Below, one piece after another: positions 1-5,006 of a DNA stretch of 5,006 nucleotides (positions are counted from its first letter, which is position 1; every line of letters starts with the position of its first letter). The notes beneath the pieces are model-generated. The model saw nothing but the letters and a program-made list of their open reading frames with translations. It searched no databases and was not told the origin of the DNA. Source of the DNA: Bacteroidota bacterium (GTDB taxonomy: Bacteria; Bacteroidota; Bacteroidia; Flavobacteriales_D; Crocinitomicaceae); NCBI GenBank assembly GCA_016866415.1, contig VGML01000167.1, positions 1 through 5,006 on the forward strand. Direction: 5' to 3'. The position numbers were made by a program, and so were the translations under genes.

Positions 1-116
1 AAAACCTAATTAATGATGAGAAAATGACTTTTGAAAAGTTAGCAGAATTTTGTGACCAAGAAATCATCCTGCAATCCAGAGCTGGCAGTAGAATTGGATT
101 TGGAAACGCAGCTTGA
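1..116 (+). CDS. C-terminal end of an unidentified protein (partial, 5' end outside window)
   Basis: An open frame runs from the left edge (first full codon at 3) to a TGA at 114-116 and encodes 37 residues, ending in RAGSRIGFGNAA. The composition looks like real protein: a helix-like segment (MTFEKLAEFCDQEIIL) is followed by a Gly/Arg-rich tail. There is no stop in this frame before 114, and the frame ends just 4 bases before the stop of the opposing gene, as expected for two convergent genes. I do not recognise the family, and too little is present to infer function. The ATG at 24-26 could be an internal Met or, less likely, the start of a 30-residue ORF. Confidence 0.6.
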   Translation, partial: NLINDEKMTFEKLAEFCDQEIILQSRAGSRIGFGNAA

Positions 117-128
117 TTTTCTAATCAA
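113..128. repeat. Small inverted repeat across two convergent stop codons
   Basis: TTGATT (113-118) and AATCAA (123-128) are perfect reverse complements around a 4-base loop. The hairpin covers the TGA of the plus-strand gene (114-116) and the stop of the minus-strand TonB-domain gene (121-123). The stem is short and mostly A-T, and neither strand has a T-run after it, so it is not a convincing intrinsic terminator. It may be chance in A+T-rich DNA. Confidence 0.35.
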
Positions 129-549
129 AATGAATTGATACAGGAAGTATGAAATAAGAGTCAACTTCTTTGCCATTCATTTTTGCAGGTTTCCAAGCAG
201 GCATTTTCTTCAACATGTCAATTACTGATCTTTCCAACTTTGAATCTTTCATTCCTCTCAATATCTGAAAATCAGTGCATATCCCAGTCTTACGAATAAC
301 GAATTTTACGTAAATTTTACCAACCAGGTCAATATCGCCATAACCTTCTGGATAGACCAAATTTTCTTGGATAAATTTCAACAAATAAACATTTCCACCC
401 GGAAATTCAGCTTCTTCATCTACGATCGTGTATATGCTATCTGTAATTTTTACATCGGATAATTCTTCCATTTTTTGACAGAAAGTGAAATCGACAGAAA
501 TCGCACTGAAAAGTATTACAAACAAAAATTTGATCGCTGAATTTTTCAT
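121..549 (-). CDS. Secreted TonB C-terminal-domain protein
   Basis: This 142-residue protein has an N-terminal signal peptide (about residues 1-24, hydrophobic core FLFVILFSAI) and then a TonB C-terminal-like domain over about residues 43-141. Recognisable family features are the opening VDEEAEFPGG (43-52), YPE near 66-68, the strand GKIYVKFVIRKTG (77-89), ILRG (96-99), and MPAWKPAKMNGKEV (116-129) before the last strand FILPVSI. In classical TonB this domain contacts the TonB box of outer-membrane receptors and passes on energy from ExbBD. Here the usual long Pro-rich linker is absent and the N-terminus looks like a cleavable signal, so it may be a free periplasmic protein rather than a true energy transducer. 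Many Bacteroidota carry such stand-alone copies of unknown role. Its ATG overlaps the upstream gene's TGA by 4 bases, which suggests translational coupling. Domain call is firm; function is not. Confidence 0.85.
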   Translation of the reverse strand: MKNSAIKFLFVILFSAISVDFTFCQKMEELSDVKITDSIYTIVDEEAEFPGGNVYLLKFIQENLVYPEGYGDIDLVGKIYVKFVIRKTGICTDFQILRGMKDSKLERSVIDMLKKMPAWKPAKMNGKEVDSYFILPVSIHFD

Positions 550-860
550 TTATTTTTTCTAGCAATATGAACTCGAAAAGCCAAAATAGCGGGAAAACCA
601 ATAAGGAGACAGAAAGCTAATGCATAGCCCTGTGGCAGCATATAAAAATCTTTGATACCTTCCATATCTTGTGGTTCGTATCCAATACCAATGAAATAGG
701 AAAGACTCAATGGCAATTTTACCGGATGTTCAATTGAGCCAATTTGTTGAATCGCTTCCCCTGGAAAAAGATTGATTGGAAACAAAAATAAAGGCACTGC
801 AATCACCAAAAAAGTGATAACAAAAATGACAATCGGTTTTGACAAAAGTTTCAAAAACAT
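546..860 (-). CDS. Small two-helix membrane protein, uncharacterised
   Basis: From the ATG at 858-860 this encodes 104 residues. One hydrophobic helix lies at about residues 8-32 (KPIVIFVITFLVIAVPLFLF), a second at about 77-96 (GYALAFCLLIGFPAILAF), and a basic tail follows (RVHIARKNK). The loop between them contains PGEAIQQIGSIEHP. The frame stays open upstream to an ATG at 963-965 (139 residues). I prefer the shorter form because MFLKLLSKP is a normal start for a membrane protein, the extra 35 residues look unlike a conserved N-terminus, and a good Bacteroidota-type promoter lies inside that extension. It is the first gene of a pair with the TonB-domain gene (ATGA overlap at 546-549), so it may act with it in the envelope. 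I do not recognise a named family. Gene existence is fairly sure; the start is less so. Confidence 0.7.
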   Translation of the reverse strand: MFLKLLSKPIVIFVITFLVIAVPLFLFPINLFPGEAIQQIGSIEHPVKLPLSLSYFIGIGYEPQDMEGIKDFYMLPQGYALAFCLLIGFPAILAFRVHIARKNK

Positions 861-863
861 GAT

Positions 864-896
864 CAAAGTTACTTTAATTGACTGATAAGTCAAAAA
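864..896 (-). promoter_or_regulatory. Predicted Bacteroidota-type promoter for the membrane protein/TonB-domain pair
   Basis: Read on the minus strand, TTTTTG (896-891) is followed by 19 bases and then TAACTTTG (871-864). This fits the Bacteroidota sigma-ABfr pattern of a -33 TTTG and a -7 TAnnTTTG. Transcription should begin a few bases past 864, at or next to the ATG at 860-858, so the mRNA would be leaderless or nearly so. Confidence 0.55.
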
Positions 897-946
897 CAGC
901 AAATTTTGGAAGATATTTTGAATGTCAATATTATCGATTTTGGCGT

Positions 947-977
947 TTTGAGTTAACCGCAACATTGCTTACTTTTG
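947..977 (+). promoter_or_regulatory. Predicted Bacteroidota-type promoter of pruA
   Basis: TTTG at 947-950 (within TTTTG 946-950) is followed by 19 bases and then TACTTTTG at 970-977, a full match to the TAnnTTTG -7 consensus of Bacteroidota. The predicted transcription start is around 981-984, giving a leader of only about 10-13 bases before the ATG at 994. The leader is A-rich (CAAAATTGAAAAT) and lacks a Shine-Dalgarno motif, as is common in this phylum. The spacer includes the palindrome GTTAAC (952-957), which has no assigned role. Confidence 0.65.
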
Positions 978-993
978 CCTCAAAATTGAAAAT

Positions 994-2622
994 ATGTCCA
1001 ACGCTTTTTATAATGTTCCGGTTGCGATCAATGAGCCGGTTAGATCATACACTCCAAGTTCAGCTGAGCGCACATCGCTTTTGGCTAAATATAAAGAAAT
1101 GTACAATCAAGAACCGATTGATGTTCCACTTTACATTGGCTCCGAGCAGATTAGAACGGAAACAAAGAAAAAGCTTTCACCACCACATGACCATCAAAAA
1201 GTGTTGGGGTATTATAACATTGGAACAGCCGAACACGTAAATAAAGCAATTGCATCAGCTTTAGAAGCAAGAAAGCAATGGTCAGCCATGCCTTGGGAAG
1301 AGCGTGCTGCCATTTTCTTAAAAGCTGCAGACTTACTTGCCGGTCCTTTCAGAGATAAAATGAATGCCGCGACCATGTTGGCGCAATCAAAAAACGTATT
1401 TCAAGCAGAGATTGATGCGGCTTGTGAGATGATTGATTTCTTCCGCTTCAACGTGCAATACATGACGCAAATCTACAAGGAACAACCGCAGTCAATGCCT
1501 GGAATTTGGAATCGATTGGAGTACCGTCCGTTAGAAGGTTTCGTTTTCGCAATCACCCCATTTAATTTCACCGCAATTGCGGCTAATTTGTGCGCTGCTC
1601 CTGCGATGATGGGTAATGTTGTTGTTTGGAAACCAGCTGACTCACAAGTTTATTCTGCGCAAGTAATAATGGAATTATTCAAAGCTGCAGGAGTTCCTGA
1701 TGGTGTCATCAATATGATTACTGTTGACGGACCGGTTGCAGGAGATGTGGTTTTCAGTCACAAAGACTTTGCAGGCTTGCATTTTACAGGTTCAACAGCC
1801 GTTTTCAAACACCTATGGAAAGAAATCGGAAACAACATTGAAAAATACAGAACGTACCCAAGAATCGTTGGTGAAACGGGTGGAAAGGATTTCGTTTTGG
1901 CTCACAAATCGGCTATCCCAGCTGAAGTTGCCACTGCCATGTCAAGAGGTGCCTTCGAATTTCAAGGACAAAAATGTTCAGCGGCTTCACGCGCTTACAT
2001 TCCTTCAAACATTTGGCCTGAGGTTAAACGCATTTTGGTTGAACAAGTTAATTCATTCAAGGTAGGACCAACTGATGATACAAGCTGTTTTGTTAACGCG
2101 GTTATTGATGAGCGTGCTTTTGACAAAATTGCCAGTTACATCGATTACATCAAAACTCAGCCAGATGCGGAAATCATTACTGGAGGAAGCTACGATAAGT
2201 CAAAAGGATATTTCATTCAACCGACAACGGTTGTTACGACGAATCCGAAATTCAGAACCATGTGCGAAGAAATTTTTGGACCGGTATTGACAATTTATGT
2301 TTACGATGAAAACAAATTCGAAGAAACGCTAGAATTACTTGATCAAACCTCGGAATATGCATTAACTGGATCCATAATTTCACAAGACCGTTACGCCATC
2401 AATTTAGCGACTAAAAAATTGGAAAACGCAGCAGGAAATCTCTATATAAATGATAAACCGACTGGTGCAGTCGTTGGTCAACAACCGTTTGGAGGAGCAA
2501 GAGGTTCAGGGACTAATGACAAAGCAGGTGCCATGATGAATTTATTGCGATGGACCTCTGCAAGAACAATCAAAGAAACATTTGTTCCGTCAACCGATTA
2601 TCGCTATCCGTTTTTGGGGTAA
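994..2622 (+). CDS. pruA: L-glutamate gamma-semialdehyde dehydrogenase (1-pyrroline-5-carboxylate dehydrogenase, EC 1.2.1.88)
   Basis: This 542-residue cytosolic enzyme oxidises glutamate gamma-semialdehyde, the open form of P5C, to glutamate with NAD+. This is the second step of proline breakdown, after proline dehydrogenase. The aldehyde dehydrogenase fold is complete: ITPFNFTA with Asn191, the nucleotide-binding VVWKPADSQ with Lys213, FTGSTAVF (264-271), catalytic Glu294 in VGETGGKD, nucleophile Cys328 in FQGQKCSAASR, EEIFGPV (425-431), and the C-terminal QQPFGGARGSGTNDKAG (496-512). The 34-residue Glu-Cys spacing and the total length fit the single-function ALDH4A1-like group (human ALDH4A1 is similar), not the bifunctional PutA. 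The N-terminus (FYNVPVAINEPVRSY) is also typical, which supports the ATG at 994. It has its own promoter and terminator, so it is probably transcribed alone. Its G+C is visibly higher than that of the downstream genes, as is usual for a well-expressed housekeeping enzyme. Confidence 0.96.
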   Translation: MSNAFYNVPVAINEPVRSYTPSSAERTSLLAKYKEMYNQEPIDVPLYIGSEQIRTETKKKLSPPHDHQKVLGYYNIGTAEHVNKAIASALEARKQWSAMPWEERAAIFLKAADLLAGPFRDKMNAATMLAQSKNVFQAEIDAACEMIDFFRFNVQYMTQIYKEQPQSMPGIWNRLEYRPLEGFVFAITPFNFTAIAANLCAAPAMMGNVVVWKPADSQVYSAQVIMELFKAAGVPDGVINMITVDGPVAGDVVFSHKDFAGLHFTGSTAVFKHLWKEIGNNIEKYRTYPRIVGETGGKDFVLAHKSAIPAEVATAMSRGAFEFQGQKCSAASRAYIPSNIWPEVKRILVEQVNSFKVGPTDDTSCFVNAVIDERAFDKIASYIDYIKTQPDAEIITGGSYDKSKGYFIQPTTVVTTNPKFRTMCEEIFGPVLTIYVYDENKFEETLELLDQTSEYALTGSIISQDRYAINLATKKLENAAGNLYINDKPTGAVVGQQPFGGARGSGTNDKAGAMMNLLRWTSARTIKETFVPSTDYRYPFLG

Positions 2623-2642
2623 TTATTCATAATTCATATTTT

Positions 2643-2677
2643 AATCCCTACAATCTTTTAGTTTGTAGGGATTTTTT
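2643..2677 (+). terminator. Rho-independent terminator of pruA
   Basis: AATCCCTACAA (2643-2653) and TTGTAGGGATT (2663-2673) form a perfect 11-bp stem with a 9-base loop. The 3' arm runs straight into a six-T run (2672-2677). It begins 20 bases after the pruA stop codon. On the opposite strand no comparable T-run follows the stem, so it acts mainly on the plus strand. Confidence 0.92.
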
Positions 2678-2755
2678 ATTGTAACTATTTCTTTAAGGGT
2701 CGTTTTCAAAATATCAACTTAGCCTATGGTGAGAGCAATACTTTAATTGGAAGTC

Positions 2756-4486
2756 ATGAAAACTATTTTCCTATACCTATATGTAGGGCTAACCTTTCTC
2801 TCTGTTGCACAAAATAAACCTTTTCCCTATTTCGTTCCAACGGAAAAAGATGTAATTAACACCGATTTCGTTTATGTTTTAGAAAACGAGGAAAACCAAC
2901 TAAAAATTTTGAGGTTAAATCCTGAAAACAATTACGAATTAATCGCCTATTATTCAGAAGGACCTATACTTGTTGATTATTACAGGGGGAAATTCTTGGA
3001 TTACGATCGATTCAGAATATTAGAAAACTTTGACAAAAATTATCAAATAATTCGATATGACTCGTTGATATTTGCTTTTGATAAAGGTTCTTTAACAAAA
3101 TATCGCTACGATAACTCAGAATTTGATTTCGATTTGAGTTCATTCAATGATTTAATTTTCAAGAATGGTAATTTTTATGCTAATAAATTCAATGCATTTT
3201 TTGAGCGAAAACAAGTAATAACACCAACTCACGATTCAAAGTATCAGCATAATTGGTTCGTTTCTGTTCAAACTGGTAAGCCAATTATAAAAGGCAAGTG
3301 TTCAGAGGCAGATGACTTGGATTGTTTATGTGCTGCCTTAACACATAACACGAGCAATCAGCGAGAAAAATCCGATGAAATAGCAAAATTCATTATTGAT
3401 CGTTTAAATTATAACAGAGGAGATACAGCTCAAACAAATGTAAAAGGGTTGGTATTTGGAAAGGAAAAAGAAGCTGTTTGTGAAGGTTATAGCCGAGTTT
3501 ACTTGGATTTAATGACACGTGCAGAAGTTCCGGTAAAATATGCTTCCGGAGCCGTTAGAACTGATGTTTACGACATTTTCTATTCTGGCCACAGCCATGC
3601 GTGGAATGAAGTTGTTTTAGATGGGAAACCATATGTTTTGGATGTAACATGGTCAGATAACATTTACTCAGAATGGTATCTTAAATCACCAAAAGAAATG
3701 TTTGTTTCTCATTTCAACGATGAAAAAAAGGATTCATCTTGGGCAATTCAACATACAAAAACGATGTACGACTTTATGAATCAGCCATTGATTCTCGACA
3801 TCAACAAAGGGGGCATTGATCAATTGATTCATATTGACAAATCTGATCCAGTTCAATTTGCAAAGGATAAATTCATTTTGAAGTTTAACAAACCAATGAA
3901 AGTTAATAGTGTTAACAGGCTAGGTTTATCTTTTCCATTCGTGCGTTTTCAAGGAGAGGCTAATGAGATTTCATCAAAACCTTTAGCGAAAGAGGGAAAA
4001 ATAGTACAAAGTATTAAAACAACAAGTTTAGAAGTGCAACTTCCAGAGCAATTTAACAACCTAAGTGTCGATATTGAAGGAATAGGGACAATAAAATACA
4101 TTGTTTATAATGGAACAGAACAAGAGTTTTATCAATTTTTCGTCGACAATATGGATTTAAACAGCGCTTATTCAGTAGGTATGGCATTTCTATCATGTGC
4201 CAAACTTAAAGATGAGGCCGTCTTCAAAAAACTTAAGCCATATATCGCAAATCAGAAATTGACATTTAAGGAATTCATGAAACAGGCAAAAGAGCATAAT
4301 ATCACAGATTTTAAATATGCCGTCTACAGCGCATGTAGACATATGGGATCCTTTGATGGTTATTCGTTTCAGTTTAGTAAAAACGGAGAAAAAGACCGCA
4401 TTTTTCTAAAGGTAGATGATGTCACTAAAAAATACTCGTTTTCCAAATTCGATCAAGACACATGGTCATTTGATTTTAATTTCTAA
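2756..4486 (+). CDS. Secreted transglutaminase-like (papain-fold) protein
   Basis: From the ATG at 2756 this encodes 576 residues. A signal peptide covers about residues 1-18 (FLYLYVGLTFLSVA, then Gln19), so the protein is exported. Residues 20-180 form an N-terminal region I do not recognise, rich in aromatic and charged residues. The transglutaminase-like core spans about 198-302. It holds the REKSDEIAKFIIDRLNYNR helix, nucleophile Cys242 in AVCEGYS, His281 in HSHAWNEV and Asp296 in YVLDVTWSD, a complete Cys-His-Asp triad. The HAWNEV...LDVTWSD pattern resembles the Cyk3/KY-type branch (my inference). Residues from about 345-440 look like a beta-sandwich, and 460-530 look helical. Extra cysteines at 182, 190 and 192 just before the core could form disulfides. 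The activity could be peptidase, crosslinking or binding only; the substrate is unknown. It leads a three-gene run with 9 bases to the next gene. An in-frame TTG at 2747 is a poorer start. Confidence 0.87.
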   Translation: MKTIFLYLYVGLTFLSVAQNKPFPYFVPTEKDVINTDFVYVLENEENQLKILRLNPENNYELIAYYSEGPILVDYYRGKFLDYDRFRILENFDKNYQIIRYDSLIFAFDKGSLTKYRYDNSEFDFDLSSFNDLIFKNGNFYANKFNAFFERKQVITPTHDSKYQHNWFVSVQTGKPIIKGKCSEADDLDCLCAALTHNTSNQREKSDEIAKFIIDRLNYNRGDTAQTNVKGLVFGKEKEAVCEGYSRVYLDLMTRAEVPVKYASGAVRTDVYDIFYSGHSHAWNEVVLDGKPYVLDVTWSDNIYSEWYLKSPKEMFVSHFNDEKKDSSWAIQHTKTMYDFMNQPLILDINKGGIDQLIHIDKSDPVQFAKDKFILKFNKPMKVNSVNRLGLSFPFVRFQGEANEISSKPLAKEGKIVQSIKTTSLEVQLPEQFNNLSVDIEGIGTIKYIVYNGTEQEFYQFFVDNMDLNSAYSVGMAFLSCAKLKDEAVFKKLKPYIANQKLTFKEFMKQAKEHNITDFKYAVYSACRHMGSFDGYSFQFSKNGEKDRIFLKVDDVTKKYSFSKFDQDTWSFDFNF

Positions 4487-4495
4487 ATTCGATTT

Positions 4496-4915
4496 ATGAT
4501 CAAAAAAGTCTTTTTGTATTCGCTGCTCTTAATTAGTCCATTTGTAACTATGATAGGGGTGAATGAATTAAATCGACCTCAAAAACCAAATAAAATTATT
4601 GTTTTTGGAAAGAGTTTATTTGCTTACAATACAGATGACTCTATACTTAACAAATGCACTTGGCATTGTCATAGTATAGGGTGCTTTCATAAGCATGTTA
4701 TCTGCAAGTATTCTACAATAGTATCCAGTTTTTATGAGAATATCCTGAAATTAAATGGAATTGATACCATTAAGAACGAAAAAAAATCAGCTAAGGGGGA
4801 TGTTTATAAAACCTTAAGCATCATTACCTTAGTCGTTATCTGGCCTTTATTGATGTTTATTTTACTTGTAACGAACATTGAGTTATTCCTAAAACGAAGA
4901 AATTACTTAAAATGA
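4496..4915 (+). CDS. Small membrane protein with a Cys/His cluster, uncharacterised
   Basis: This 139-residue protein has an N-terminal hydrophobic helix (about 5-22), a loop of about 80 residues, a second helix (about 105-127, ITLVVIWPLLMFILLVTNI) and a basic C-terminus (KRRNYLK). By the positive-inside rule both ends should face the cytoplasm and the loop the periplasm. The loop contains KCTWHCHSIGCFHKHVICK (53-71), with Cys54, Cys58, Cys63, Cys70 and His57, His59, His65, His67. Such a cluster could bind a metal, form disulfides or, since CTWHCH reads as C-x3-C-H, conceivably carry haem c through a non-canonical motif. It starts 9 bases after the transglutaminase-like gene and overlaps the next gene by ATGA, so the three are likely co-expressed. 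From memory, similar small Bacteroidota membrane proteins with CxxxCH-type clusters exist, but I cannot name a family. The gene is well supported; the function is unknown. Confidence 0.8.
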   Translation: MIKKVFLYSLLLISPFVTMIGVNELNRPQKPNKIIVFGKSLFAYNTDDSILNKCTWHCHSIGCFHKHVICKYSTIVSSFYENILKLNGIDTIKNEKKSAKGDVYKTLSIITLVVIWPLLMFILLVTNIELFLKRRNYLK

Positions 4916-5006
4916 GCGAGTTAATAGATTACGTTTATATTTATTGCACCGATTTTACAATCTTTCTTGCAAATATGTTTGGCATTACGTATAAGGACAG
5001 CAATGC
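4912..5006 (+). CDS. 5' end of a small, possibly membrane-associated protein (partial)
   Basis: An ATG at 4912-4914 overlaps the previous gene's TGA (4913-4915) in an ATGA arrangement. The frame then stays open to the window edge, giving 31 complete codons. The start reads MSELIDYVYIYCTDFTIFLA, then NMFGITYKDSN. It is aromatic and moderately hydrophobic, without a classical signal peptide. The coupled start and the uninterrupted frame suggest a real gene and the third member of the transglutaminase/Cys-His operon. The YCTDF..FLAN stretch loosely recalls small Bacteroidota membrane proteins I have seen, but this is memory and was not checked. The family and full length cannot be determined here. 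Confidence 0.65.
   Translation, partial: MSELIDYVYIYCTDFTIFLANMFGITYKDSN

Noticed and set aside
113..128. Inverted repeat as a bidirectional intrinsic terminator
   Set aside because: The stem is 6 A+T-rich base pairs and no T-run follows on either strand.
478..549. TonB-domain protein as a lipoprotein, with Cys24 as the lipidated residue
   Set aside because: The residues before Cys24 are FTF, not a lipobox of the L-A/S-G/A-C type. An ordinary signal peptide ending near Cys24/Gln25 fits better.
878..1240. Plus-strand open frame overlapping the start of pruA
   Set aside because: It is an out-of-frame reading of the promoter region and of pruA, with no domain or sensible composition. The same holds for the open frames at 1724-2065 and 2075-2290 within pruA.
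2739..2746. TACTTTAA as a -7 promoter element for the transglutaminase operon
   Set aside because: It matches only part of TAnnTTTG and there is no TTTG at the proper distance upstream. The promoter of this operon was not identified.
2747..2755. In-frame TTG at 2747 as the start of the transglutaminase-like gene (adds Met-Glu-Val)
   Set aside because: The ATG at 2756 gives a standard signal peptide beginning MKTIF. No ribosome-binding signal favours the TTG.
2623..2755. Possible small gene or regulatory RNA in the gap after pruA
   Set aside because: Apart from the terminator hairpin, there is no coding frame or further strong structure visible here.

Overview
The window looks like chromosomal DNA from a Bacteroidota bacterium, probably Flavobacteriales. 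It is A+T-rich, and start codons are preceded by A-rich stretches without clear Shine-Dalgarno sequences. Two sites fit the Bacteroidota promoter pattern TTTG-N19-TAnnTTTG. The proteins are also typical of the phylum: a stand-alone TonB C-terminal-domain protein, a signal peptide ending in Ala-Gln, and the long ALDH4-type P5C dehydrogenase. No rRNA, tRNA, CRISPR array, transposase or phage gene was seen.

Left part (1-993): the last 37 codons of an unidentified plus-strand gene end at 116. It converges, with only 4 bases between stop codons, on a minus-strand pair. That pair is a small two-helix membrane protein (546-860) followed by a secreted TonB C-terminal-domain protein (121-549), joined by an ATGA overlap. 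A divergent promoter region (about 858-993) separates the pair from the next gene.

Middle (994-2678): a complete L-glutamate gamma-semialdehyde (P5C) dehydrogenase gene, pruA, with all catalytic residues. It has its own promoter and a strong rho-independent terminator, so it is probably monocistronic. It carries out the second step of proline catabolism to glutamate. No proline dehydrogenase gene is visible here.

Right part (2756-5006): a tightly packed plus-strand run of three genes. The first is a secreted transglutaminase-fold protein with an intact Cys-His-Asp triad. The second is a small membrane protein with a dense Cys/His cluster (4 Cys and 4 His in 17 residues) in its predicted extracytoplasmic loop. 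The third is the 5' end of another small gene, coupled by an ATGA overlap and cut by the window edge. This uncharacterised envelope module is the most interesting part of the window. Its function cannot be read from sequence alone.
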